This document shows positions 16,097 through 23,898 of a stretch of 64,000 bases of DNA, piece after piece. Position 1 is the first letter of the stretch, and every line of letters starts with the position of its first letter. The notes under the pieces are model-generated. The model did not search any database. It was not told the DNA's origin and saw only the letters and a list, made by a program, of their open reading frames with translations. The stretch spans positions 186,001 to 250,000 of the forward strand of contig NZ_JAGGMM010000002.1 in the NCBI RefSeq assembly GCF_017875315.1, given 5' to 3'. The DNA comes from Methanomicrobium sp. W14 (lineage in GTDB: Archaea > Halobacteriota > Methanomicrobia > Methanomicrobiales > Methanomicrobiaceae). The position numbers and the translations under genes are program-made.

Positions 16097-17806
16097 ATGG
16101 CGGGGGTACACCAAAAGTTAATTCTTGTTCTCGTTATAGCTGTCCTGCTCTTCTTTTTAGTGTCCTCCGCGTATGCATTTAAGATAACATCGGTCTGCCC
16201 CGATACCTGGCAGAAGGGTGAAGGCGACGAGTATTTTGTCATATCCGGAAACGGGAGTCTTGACGGTTTTATGGTAAGTGACGGCGAGGGAAGCGTCAGG
16301 TTTGTCTCCGGCGACTTCTGTAAAGGCTCTGTAACCGTTGCAAGGGAGGGCAGGGCGTATGAGGCTGTTCACGGTGCACCTCCTGATTATGAAATCTATG
16401 ACACCGACCCGTCTGTTCCAGGTGTCGTGCGCTCGGGAAATTTCAGGATGGGAAACAGCGGTGACGGACTGACTCTCTTTGAAGACAACAGGCCTGTGCA
16501 GGAGGTTGCCTGGCCGGGCGACTTCAAGAGCAGGGAAGGGATGGTTCATGTGTTAAAGGACGACGTGTGGGACGTACGTCCGTATTACATAGGCCAGTCG
16601 GATTTCGGTCCGGTCACTTTTGAAAATGTATCGCTGACGGCTTTTGTCTCACCCGACTGCTCGTATGAAGTTATCTCTGATGCAATAGAGAAAGCGGAGT
16701 CTGACATCAAATTTAACGTATACGAGTTTACAAGTCCTGAAATTGAAGGGCTTTTAGAGAAAAAGGCAGGCATGGGAGTGTTAGTAAAAGGACTTCTCGA
16801 GGGAGGGCCTGTAGGCGGGATATCAGGAGAGGAGTACTGCCTGGCATCAAAGCTTTCCGGTGCAGGCGGCATGTTATACACGGTCGAAACAGAAAAAGGG
16901 GTTTTTCATACACCTTACAGGTATGACCACGCCAAATACCTGATATCTGATGACAGAAACGTCCTTCTAACAAGCGAGAACTTTGGGGAGACAGGTTTTC
17001 CCCTGAAAGGAAAATCCGGAAACCGCGGCTATGGTGTTTATATCAGGGACATAAACTTCACGTCCTATTTCGGTGACGTGTTTGAGACAGATACTTCAGG
17101 CGGCTGGGTTACGCCTTTTTTTGGAAAGGAAAAATACCCTGAAGAGGAGTTGGAAAAATCTTTCTCGCCCCTGTTCGAACCGGAAAATTTCACCGGTGTT
17201 TCTGTAACGCCTGTCCTCTCTCCTGATACGAGTTATCTTATACAGGATATGATAGAAAAAGCGCAGACTTCCGTTGATATAGAGCAGGCCTATATCAAAA
17301 ACTGGTCGTCCGGTAAAAATCCTTACCTTGAGGCGGCGGTGTCTGCCGCGGATAGAGGGGTGCGTGTCCGCATTCTCTTGGATTCATATTACTACAACAC
17401 TGAAGACGACAACGACAATGATGAAATGGCGGATTACATAAATTCGGTTGCAGAAGAGAGAAACCTGAACCTTTCGGCAGCCCTCATTGATTTAAACGCC
17501 CTTGGCGTTGAAAAGATTCACAACAAAGCCGTAATAACCGACGGGGACAACGTTCTGATAAGTTCTGTTAACTGGAACGAAAACTCACCTTCGTACAACC
17601 GTGAGGCAGGGGTGATTCTTTCAGGAGGCAGTGTAGGGAAATATTATCAGGACGTTTTTGACTATGACTGGTCAAGACGCCAGGGCACGGGTTCTGCAGG
17701 AATTATAGAGTCCGTTTCGAAAGACGGCGGGTACATGCTCAAATTTTTTATAGCACTGTTTGTAATAATTCTGTTTGCCGCAGTCTACTTGGTAAAGAGA
17801 AGATGA
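16097..17806 (+). CDS. Exported, membrane-anchored phospholipase D-domain protein
   Basis: Residues 1-27 are a Sec-type signal peptide (LILVLVIAVLLFFLVSSAYA). The next 150 residues are beta-rich and resemble a lamin-tail/surface domain, with GDEYFVISGNGSLDGFMVSDGEG. Two phospholipase-D half-domains follow: the first has YDHAKYLISDDRNVLLTSEN, the second EKIHNKAVITDGDNVLISS then NWNE, so both HxK(x4)D motifs are intact. A C-terminal helix (MLKFFIALFVIILFAAVYLV) and KRR anchor it. It should act outside the cell as a phosphodiesterase or nuclease. It is divergent from the mfnE-like gene with 44 bp between starts. Confidence 0.85.
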   Translation: MAGVHQKLILVLVIAVLLFFLVSSAYAFKITSVCPDTWQKGEGDEYFVISGNGSLDGFMVSDGEGSVRFVSGDFCKGSVTVAREGRAYEAVHGAPPDYEIYDTDPSVPGVVRSGNFRMGNSGDGLTLFEDNRPVQEVAWPGDFKSREGMVHVLKDDVWDVRPYYIGQSDFGPVTFENVSLTAFVSPDCSYEVISDAIEKAESDIKFNVYEFTSPEIEGLLEKKAGMGVLVKGLLEGGPVGGISGEEYCLASKLSGAGGMLYTVETEKGVFHTPYRYDHAKYLISDDRNVLLTSENFGETGFPLKGKSGNRGYGVYIRDINFTSYFGDVFETDTSGGWVTPFFGKEKYPEEELEKSFSPLFEPENFTGVSVTPVLSPDTSYLIQDMIEKAQTSVDIEQAYIKNWSSGKNPYLEAAVSAADRGVRVRILLDSYYYNTEDDNDNDEMADYINSVAEERNLNLSAALIDLNALGVEKIHNKAVITDGDNVLISSVNWNENSPSYNREAGVILSGGSVGKYYQDVFDYDWSRRQGTGSAGIIESVSKDGGYMLKFFIALFVIILFAAVYLVKRR

Positions 17807-17907
17807 TGCCAATATTGACTTTTCATGGCAGCTTTTTCCGGTGATTATAAGGCTCTGGAATAAAGTCTCAGATTAATAGGTGGATACACGGGGGGAAACC
17901 CAAAAAA

Positions 17908-18756
17908 TTAGAAATCCCGGTTGTCCCGGACTTGTCCGGCATCCCAGCACATGCAGACACGGTTTGAAAAGCCGGAAATTTTGGTTTTGCCGTCTGATCT
18001 GCTCCTGAAAAATTCAAGGACTTTTTTTTTGTCATCTTCATCAATAACCGAGTGCCTCTGGCAGATTCTTGCGCATGCCTCTTCAGGCGACCCGTATACA
18101 TCATGGACCCCGAGCGGAAAAGTAGTTACATCAGGGTATATACCGAGGTCTGAAAGGACACCGTATAATATGTCTGCCTTAGGTCCTGGGTAGAAGTCCT
18201 TTGACTTTACGGTCTTCCACATGTTTCTCATTTCAGGATCGTCCCACGTGAAGTCCCCGGCAAACCAGAACAAAAAGACCTTTCCTGAGCATACGGAGTT
18301 CATCCTTAAAATTTCAGGGCCCAGGTCTGCAATAGACAGAGAGTACGATGCGATAACCTTTTCAAACTTACCTTTAGGTAGTTCATTTAAAGACACTTCC
18401 TCCCATTTTTTCCGGATAACCGAGAGGTTTGAGAGGCCGTTTTCAATAGCCCTTTCTTTCAGGACCGTGCACATCCCGCCTGAAGGCTCCACTGCAACGA
18501 CACTTTTTGCAATCTTTGCCGCAGGAATGGTTATTGTCCCGGGGCCTGAACCTATGTCAAGGATAGTATCGTTTTCTTTTGGGTTTATCATTTTTATCTG
18601 GTCTTTAACCCTTGCAGTATCCTTTTTTGTCCTGTCCCAGTAGTCTCTTGCGTGCTTTACCGACTCCCATTTTACGCGGTTTCCGTGTTTTTCGTCTTCC
18701 GAGAACACTTCAAGCATCATGCTTTTCCAGATAGCGCTGTATGGTATTTTTTCCAC
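17908..18756 (-). CDS. Class I SAM-dependent methyltransferase (282 aa)
   Basis: The Rossmann motif I is ILDIGSGPGTITIPAAKIAKS, preceded by a helix with HARDYWDRTKKDTARVK that is common in methanogen methyltransferases of this subgroup. Motif II is VVAVEPSGGMC, and a IASYSLSIADLGPEIL segment follows. The C-terminus has several Cys residues (CARICQRH, CMCWDAG). The substrate is unknown. The start is GTG at 18756 behind GGAGGAACAG. It is monocistronic, convergent with the phospholipase gene. Confidence 0.82.
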   Translation of the reverse strand: MEKIPYSAIWKSMMLEVFSEDEKHGNRVKWESVKHARDYWDRTKKDTARVKDQIKMINPKENDTILDIGSGPGTITIPAAKIAKSVVAVEPSGGMCTVLKERAIENGLSNLSVIRKKWEEVSLNELPKGKFEKVIASYSLSIADLGPEILRMNSVCSGKVFLFWFAGDFTWDDPEMRNMWKTVKSKDFYPGPKADILYGVLSDLGIYPDVTTFPLGVHDVYGSPEEACARICQRHSVIDEDDKKKVLEFFRSRSDGKTKISGFSNRVCMCWDAGQVRDNRDF

Positions 18757-18989
18757 TATGATCTGTTCCTCCTTTATTCGTCTGCTCTTTTTGCCTGTCC
18801 CGGGGAAAAAATTGTAAAAACTTTTTTTCAGGGCAGGGCGGTATTTTAAAATTGAAGGTATTATCTTTCAACTGAAAAACAGCACCTGTGTTTCTGGTGC
18901 GGTTTAACTATTCTCTTCGATAGACAAATGAAAAAAACTAACGGCTTTATGAATCGCTTTTATTTTTACCCTGCCTGAATTAATTTTAC

Positions 18990-19026
18990 CTGGTAAATGC
19001 CGGAAAAATATCCGGTATACCAGGGT
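18990..19026. repeat. Nested hairpin in gene-free DNA
   Basis: CTGGTA (18990-18995) pairs with TACCAG (19018-19023), and inside it CCGGA (19000-19004) pairs with TCCGG (19011-19015). ACCCTG at 18968-18973 can alternatively pair with CAGGGT at 19021-19026. The two pairings are mutually exclusive, as in some regulatory RNAs, but no conserved motif is recognised. Confidence 0.4.
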
Positions 19027-19060
19027 TAAGGTAGCAATTGTGAGAATTTGTTTTTCATTG

Positions 19061-19090
19061 CGGCGGAGAATTACTGCCCTTTCTCCGCCG
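19061..19090. repeat. Perfect 10-bp inverted repeat
   Basis: CGGCGGAGAA (19061-19070) and TTCTCCGCCG (19081-19090) are perfect complements around a 10-base loop. It is GC-rich in otherwise AT-rich DNA and lies 35 bases beyond the nested hairpin. No T-run follows, so a processing or RNA-structural role seems likelier than termination. Confidence 0.5.
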
Positions 19091-19490
19091 CCAGAATAAG
19101 AGCGGGATTTATTTTATCCCTGTATGAAAAAACTCTTTTTTTGGACAAAAGATTACTGGTTTTATCTGTCTTCTGGTTATTATCTGGTGTTCTCTCTAAT
19201 GAAATATCAAGCTCATCTGCGGTGATCATTTATGAGTTTTGATCTTCTCTTTGCTGCAGCCTCCTAAAAAAACCCGTATTTAATGGTCTCTCTTTTGATA
19301 CCCTTCTAAGTTTTTTATTCTGGGGGAGGCTATACAGATGTCTGGTTTCAGCATATATATCTTTAATGGCAATAATATATGCCCAAACTATATTTTACGG
19401 GTTTCACTGTGTCTTTATGGCAATCATATGCACATTTTATGTGAGTTAAAAATGCAATATTTTAGGTTTTTAAGAGTATATTTTTGACAT

Positions 19491-19985
19491 TTAGAGATAA
19501 TATGACTGTATTTTGACGATTTCCGAGGAGTCCTTTGCACCGGCGTATTCTTCAAGGGGCTCTGCATTTACCTCGAGAAATCTCAACCCCCAGTTGAATT
19601 TTGAAAGGACCGTTTTTGCCTGCTCTTTTTCACCGATAATATAAAGCGCCGCGGAAAATGCCTCAACTGAGTTCAGCATAAACGGCCTCCCAAAATGCCC
19701 GGGGTTTGCAGCGACAAGAAACGGAAGTGCACGCCTCCTTTTCCAGCCTTCTATTATTCCGGTATTGAGAGTCTCCCATGAACAGTCAAGTACTGTTATT
19801 GACGGTGATATTTTATCCGCCGGCGAGAGTGCCTGACCTGCCGTAGGGTCCAGGACGAGAGTGTTTCTTGGAACAGATGCTATTTTCGGGTATATTCTGA
19901 CCATGCCGAATCTGTGAAGTTTCTTTACCGAACAGACCCTTGGATCACAGCTGTTGTCCCGCCATGCATAAAGCGGTATCATCAT
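19491..19985 (-). CDS. tsr3: Tsr3-type rRNA aminocarboxypropyltransferase (DUF367)
   Basis: Transfers the 3-amino-3-carboxypropyl group from SAM to an m1-pseudouridine of small-subunit rRNA, a late ribosome maturation step. The family blocks are DPRVCSVKKLHRFG near the start, LDPTAGQALSPAD, VLDCSWETL and RRRALPFLVAANPGHFGRPF. The 164-residue length is normal for archaea. Two adjacent ATGs (19985, 19982) are possible. No Shine-Dalgarno is visible, so the mRNA may be leaderless. It is divergent from the deoxyribosyltransferase fusion with only 27 bp between starts. Confidence 0.9.
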   Translation of the reverse strand: MMIPLYAWRDNSCDPRVCSVKKLHRFGMVRIYPKIASVPRNTLVLDPTAGQALSPADKISPSITVLDCSWETLNTGIIEGWKRRRALPFLVAANPGHFGRPFMLNSVEAFSAALYIIGEKEQAKTVLSKFNWGLRFLEVNAEPLEEYAGAKDSSEIVKIQSYYL

Positions 19986-20012
19986 TTATACTTGGTAACC
20001 AAAATCGTATCA

Positions 20013-20873
20013 ATGTTTATACTGATGTGCCCGTGCATAAAAGACCCCGGGCTGAGGGCAAAGGGTATTACAAAACCCTCTGACATCAATATGTTTGTAC
20101 GGTGCGTAGAACGGTGCGGGACTTTCGGAGTTGAAATAGTGTATCTTCCGTGTCCCGAGACGATATATCTCGGTAAAGAAAGGGAACCGGGGAGTTATCT
20201 TGACAATCTCAATACCCCTGAATTTGAGAGGCTTATAAAAGACCTTTCCGGAGATGTGCACGCTAAAATCCGGGACATGGGAGCTCCTTTATGCATTGTA
20301 GGCGTTGATTCATCGCCTTCCTGCGGTGTTACCGCGACCTATTACTCTGATGAGAAAAAGCCCGGCAGAGGGGCATTCCTGAATCTTTTTTCAGGTATTC
20401 CGGCTTATGACGTATCAGTGTTCTCGAAATACAGGGTATATCTTGCTGCACCGCTTTTTACTGCGGCCGAAAGAAGTTTTAACAGGCGGCTCTCAGAAAT
20501 CCTGGGAAAAAATCTTTTTGACGTTTATCTTCCCCAGGAGACGGGAGACTGTATCGGTTCAAGAGAAGCATATCTAAATAAGAGTATTTTTGAAAAGAAT
20601 CTGTCTGAACTCAAAAAGGCGGATATCGTCGTATCCGTAACAGACGGGGCAGATGCCGATTCCGGCACGTCATGGGAGATGGGTTTTGCATATGCCATGA
20701 ATAAAAAGGTCGTATCACTGAGGACGGATTTCCGCATGGCCGGGCCAAATGAAAGGGTCAACCTGATGCTTGATGAGTCCTCTGTCGTCGTTACAACGGT
20801 AAAAGACCTTATTGAAGCATTGAATTCTCCGGTAAAGGACATTTTTCCATACGAACAAAATGATTTCCTCTGA
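20013..20873 (+). CDS. Cys-motif N-domain fused to nucleoside 2-deoxyribosyltransferase-like domain
   Basis: Residues 1-110 carry a DUF523-like segment: MCPCIKDPGLRAKGI, then VRCVERCGTFGVEIVYLPCP and PLCIVGVDSSPSCGVTATYY, whose paired cysteines suggest a metal or thiol site. The C-terminal 150 residues resemble nucleoside 2-deoxyribosyltransferases: YRVYLAAPLFTAAERSFNRR, DIVVSVTDGADADSGTSWEM with the family's catalytic Glu in SWEMGFA, and a strand KKVVSLRTDF. The reaction is probably N-glycosidic bond cleavage or transfer on a nucleoside or nucleotide. ATG at 20025 is an alternative start. Its head-to-head partner is Tsr3. Confidence 0.72.
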   Translation: MFILMCPCIKDPGLRAKGITKPSDINMFVRCVERCGTFGVEIVYLPCPETIYLGKEREPGSYLDNLNTPEFERLIKDLSGDVHAKIRDMGAPLCIVGVDSSPSCGVTATYYSDEKKPGRGAFLNLFSGIPAYDVSVFSKYRVYLAAPLFTAAERSFNRRLSEILGKNLFDVYLPQETGDCIGSREAYLNKSIFEKNLSELKKADIVVSVTDGADADSGTSWEMGFAYAMNKKVVSLRTDFRMAGPNERVNLMLDESSVVVTTVKDLIEALNSPVKDIFPYEQNDFL

Positions 20874-20936
20874 TATCTAAAAATAAATACTCCTACATTA
20901 AATAAATTAATAATAAATAATAATCCTGGTCGATTT

Positions 20937-22301
20937 ATGCTGATAAACGGTTCAAATGAAAGCGAGTCAGGCGGTCACTGGAAAATAATAATTTTAGTCC
21001 TGACACTGCTCGTTTTTTTCGTAAATTTCATCTCTTATCTTTTTGATATAACGGATACCGTAGCCAACCTTTTTCTCATACCCGTGATAATAGCTACCTT
21101 TTTTTTCCGGAAAAAAGGGATGGTTTATACACTTGCGGTAATGGGCATTTACCTTGTCTTCGTATGGGCGGTTGCTCCGGAACCTTCAGTAATAGTCGAT
21201 GCGGGAGAGCACGCGATTGTTATGGCAGGTTTGGGGCTTATCATCACTCTTTTGAGCATTGCCCTTCACAGCAGTGAGGAGAAGTACAGGCTTCTGTTTG
21301 AAACGTCTCCTGCGCCTCTTATAGTAACTGATTCAAACGGCATCATAACTGATGTAAACGACAATTTTTATTCCCAGTTCGGATATGACAAGAAGTGTCT
21401 GGTCGGATTTCCTGTACAAAAACTTAATTTTATAGCAGAGGGAAGCCGCAAAGTAATCGAAGCTGTCATGCTGTCAGGAAAAAGTCCGGGTTTGCAGAAA
21501 AGCAAAATAAAATCTCCTCCTGAAATTTATATCGAGGACGAAAAGGGCTCGGTTCATACGTGCAGGCTTTTTTTCAGCGCTTCTGACAGAAGTGACACAG
21601 ACGCCGAGATGAAGATGATAAGTCTTCTTGACATAACTGATAATGTCATCGCCGAAAAGAGAATAAAACTTTCTTTAAAGGAAAAGGAGATGCTTTTAAG
21701 GGAGGTTCATCACAGGGTAAAGAATAATCTTCAGATTATAGTAAGTATACTGAGGCTTCAGCTCAGCAGGACTTCAGACCCGAAAACCCGTGATATTTTA
21801 AGAGACTGCCAGAGCAGGGTGTACTCGATGGCGATGGTCCACGAAAAGATGTACAGGTCCGAAAGCCTTGCGACTATTGATATCAGGGAATACCTGGAGC
21901 ACCTGTCAAAGGATATCCTGATGGAATATTCGGATATGATAGGAAGGGTGACAATTGACGTTACATCAGAAAAAGACTTGAATTTTGACCTGGATACTAT
22001 CGTCCCCTGTGCACTTATAACAAGTGAGCTTCTTACGAATTCCATGAAATATGCATTCCCCGGGAATAGGCAGGGACATATAAAAATAGATATATATGGA
22101 AAAAAAGCACCTTATACTTTATACTACAAAGATGACGGTGTAGGAATCCCGGAAAATTTTGACCCTGAATATGTAGATACCCTGGGAATAAAGATAGTGA
22201 TGTCCCTTGTCAAGCAGCTCAGAGGGAATATGGTTATGAGGAACAGTTCGGGGACCGAGATTATAGTGATATTTCCTGTAGAGACTGATTTAAACGTTTA
22301 A
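20937..22301 (+). CDS. Membrane PAS sensor histidine kinase (HisKA_2 type)
   Basis: Four N-terminal transmembrane helices (residues about 17-36, 43-57, 62-80, 91-110) replace a large sensor. One PAS domain follows (115-240, with APLIVTDSNGIITDVNDNFY). The kinase core has the HisKA_2 phospho-acceptor motif LLREVHHRVKNNLQIIVS (His258/259), the N-box LLTNSMKYAFPG and the G-box DDGVGIPENF. It should phosphorylate the response regulator encoded 11 bases downstream. The ligand is unknown. The ATG has GGTCGAT upstream. Confidence 0.9.
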   Translation: MLINGSNESESGGHWKIIILVLTLLVFFVNFISYLFDITDTVANLFLIPVIIATFFFRKKGMVYTLAVMGIYLVFVWAVAPEPSVIVDAGEHAIVMAGLGLIITLLSIALHSSEEKYRLLFETSPAPLIVTDSNGIITDVNDNFYSQFGYDKKCLVGFPVQKLNFIAEGSRKVIEAVMLSGKSPGLQKSKIKSPPEIYIEDEKGSVHTCRLFFSASDRSDTDAEMKMISLLDITDNVIAEKRIKLSLKEKEMLLREVHHRVKNNLQIIVSILRLQLSRTSDPKTRDILRDCQSRVYSMAMVHEKMYRSESLATIDIREYLEHLSKDILMEYSDMIGRVTIDVTSEKDLNFDLDTIVPCALITSELLTNSMKYAFPGNRQGHIKIDIYGKKAPYTLYYKDDGVGIPENFDPEYVDTLGIKIVMSLVKQLRGNMVMRNSSGTEIIVIFPVETDLNV

Positions 22302-22312
22302 ATAAAGGGAAA

Positions 22313-23746
22313 GTGAGACCTGTGGCCACTAATAAAAAGATACTCATTGCAGAGGACGAAGGGATAGTATCTCTTGAGATAAAGGAGACGCTTGAAAATC
22401 TTGGCTATACAGTTGTCGGCGAGGCTCAGACCGGGCTTGAAGCGCTGAAAATGGCAGAAAAGCTCAGTCCTGATCTTGTCCTGATGGATATTATACTCCA
22501 GGGGGATATTGACGGAATAGAGGCAGCCGAAAGAGTTTATTCCCTGTATGATATACCTGTAATATTTCTGACGGCTCATTCCGATGAGGCGACATTAAAA
22601 AGGGCGCTTAAAACCAACGCCTTCGGTTATCTCATAAAACCCTTCAATGAAAGGGAGCTATACAGCAACATCGAGATGACTCTTCACAAGCACAGGATCT
22701 TAAAGAAAGTCGGCTCTCCCGGTGAAACCGTTGAAAAAACGCTTGTTCTGGTGTCAGATGCCGTGGTTACGACTGATACCCGGGGCAATATAACGAGAAT
22801 AAACCCCCCGGCGGAATCACTTACAGGATGGATGAGAGGTGATGTTCTGGGTTTTGATATATTCTCGATATTCGAACTCGACCAGGGGAAAGTCCTTGGC
22901 CTGATGGATTCGGTCAGAAATGATTCATTTGAAAGGAGGACTATGCTTTCGTGGGCCGACGGGCTTAGTCTGAAGAAGAAGTCCGGTGACAAAATCCCTG
23001 TTTCAATGAATATCGGGTTTATAAAAGGTAACAAATGGGAGCCTGACGAATTCTTTTTTGTAATCATACCTGATGACGTAAAGGACGAAAACGGCGAATG
23101 CAGGCTTGAGAGGTACTACAGAATAGTAATGGACCTGATGAACAACTCGGTCTTCATGATAAACTCTGACATGAAAATTGTCGTTTATAATCAGGCTTTT
23201 TTGGATTTGTGTGCAAATATCGGAATATCTCTTGAAAAACTTGACAAACCGGTTTATGAAATTCTTCCTTCCGAAATCTTTGGGAAAAAGTGGGATTACC
23301 AGGAGATATTTGACAACGGTTCTTCATACAGGATGGAAAGAACATATAAAAATGAAAAAACCGTCAGGTATCTTACGATTGAAACTATACCGCTCTCGGA
23401 TAACAATTCGATAACCCATGCTGCGTTTATAGGGTCTGACACCACGCGTGAGAAGGAGATTGAGGAGAAAGAAGAGAGAATCTCGATGAATTTTAAGGCT
23501 CACAGTGAAAATGTAGAAGAGATAGCAGACCTGTGTGCACGCATAAAGATGCCCCTCGGAAAAATCAGAAAAATCTCGGAATCATCGGCATCCGCGGATC
23601 TAAAAAATATATCTGCCGCAGCTTCTGAAATTTCTGAAATTTTACTGGATATTGACCTGAAATGGCTGAAATACGAGAAAATAAAGACTTTTTTTGATCT
23701 CATTAAAGAGTCCTCCTCAGGCGGAGAGAAAAAGGAAGAGGCATAG
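22313..23746 (+). CDS. Response regulator with two PAS-like domains
   Basis: An N-terminal receiver domain is complete: Glu14/Asp15, phospho-acceptor Asp59 in LVLMDIILQGD, Thr86 and Lys108 (YLIKPF). It is followed by PAS (about 145-250, VVTTDTRGNITRINPPAE) and a second PAS-like region (about 265-380, MNNSVFMINSDMKIVVYNQ). The last 90 residues form a charged coiled-coil. No DNA-binding or kinase domain is present, so output is probably by protein contact. GTG at 22313 is given; GTG at 22322, behind GTGA, is an equally good start. It lies in one operon with the upstream kinase. Confidence 0.87.
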   Translation: MRPVATNKKILIAEDEGIVSLEIKETLENLGYTVVGEAQTGLEALKMAEKLSPDLVLMDIILQGDIDGIEAAERVYSLYDIPVIFLTAHSDEATLKRALKTNAFGYLIKPFNERELYSNIEMTLHKHRILKKVGSPGETVEKTLVLVSDAVVTTDTRGNITRINPPAESLTGWMRGDVLGFDIFSIFELDQGKVLGLMDSVRNDSFERRTMLSWADGLSLKKKSGDKIPVSMNIGFIKGNKWEPDEFFFVIIPDDVKDENGECRLERYYRIVMDLMNNSVFMINSDMKIVVYNQAFLDLCANIGISLEKLDKPVYEILPSEIFGKKWDYQEIFDNGSSYRMERTYKNEKTVRYLTIETIPLSDNNSITHAAFIGSDTTREKEIEEKEERISMNFKAHSENVEEIADLCARIKMPLGKIRKISESSASADLKNISAAASEISEILLDIDLKWLKYEKIKTFFDLIKESSSGGEKKEEA

Positions 23747-23898
23747 TAAATTTGCAGTTTTTTATATGGAATATATGCAACTGATAAAAAAGTGAATAGA
23801 ATACCATAACAGTTGTTTTGTGAGTCCTGTAACTTTATTTTTATGCGGGATGGCCTATTTACGGATGTTTACTGTTCAGACTAAAAAAACACTTTAAA

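Larger units (their letters stand above)
18850..19490. other. Gene-free stretch of about 640 bp
   Basis: No convincing coding frame was found; the 64-codon frame at 19048-19242 runs through the hairpin and has non-coding composition. The stretch holds the two hairpins listed separately and an imperfect repeat of ATGGCAATNATATGC near 19362 and 19417. It could contain a small RNA or be the remnant of a lost gene. Confidence 0.5.

Noticed and set aside
19048-19242. 64-residue plus-strand frame
   Set aside because: It runs through the perfect inverted repeat and shows no coding signal.
18850-19490. CRISPR array or insertion sequence
   Set aside because: Only isolated inverted repeats occur. There are no regularly spaced direct repeats and no transposase frame.
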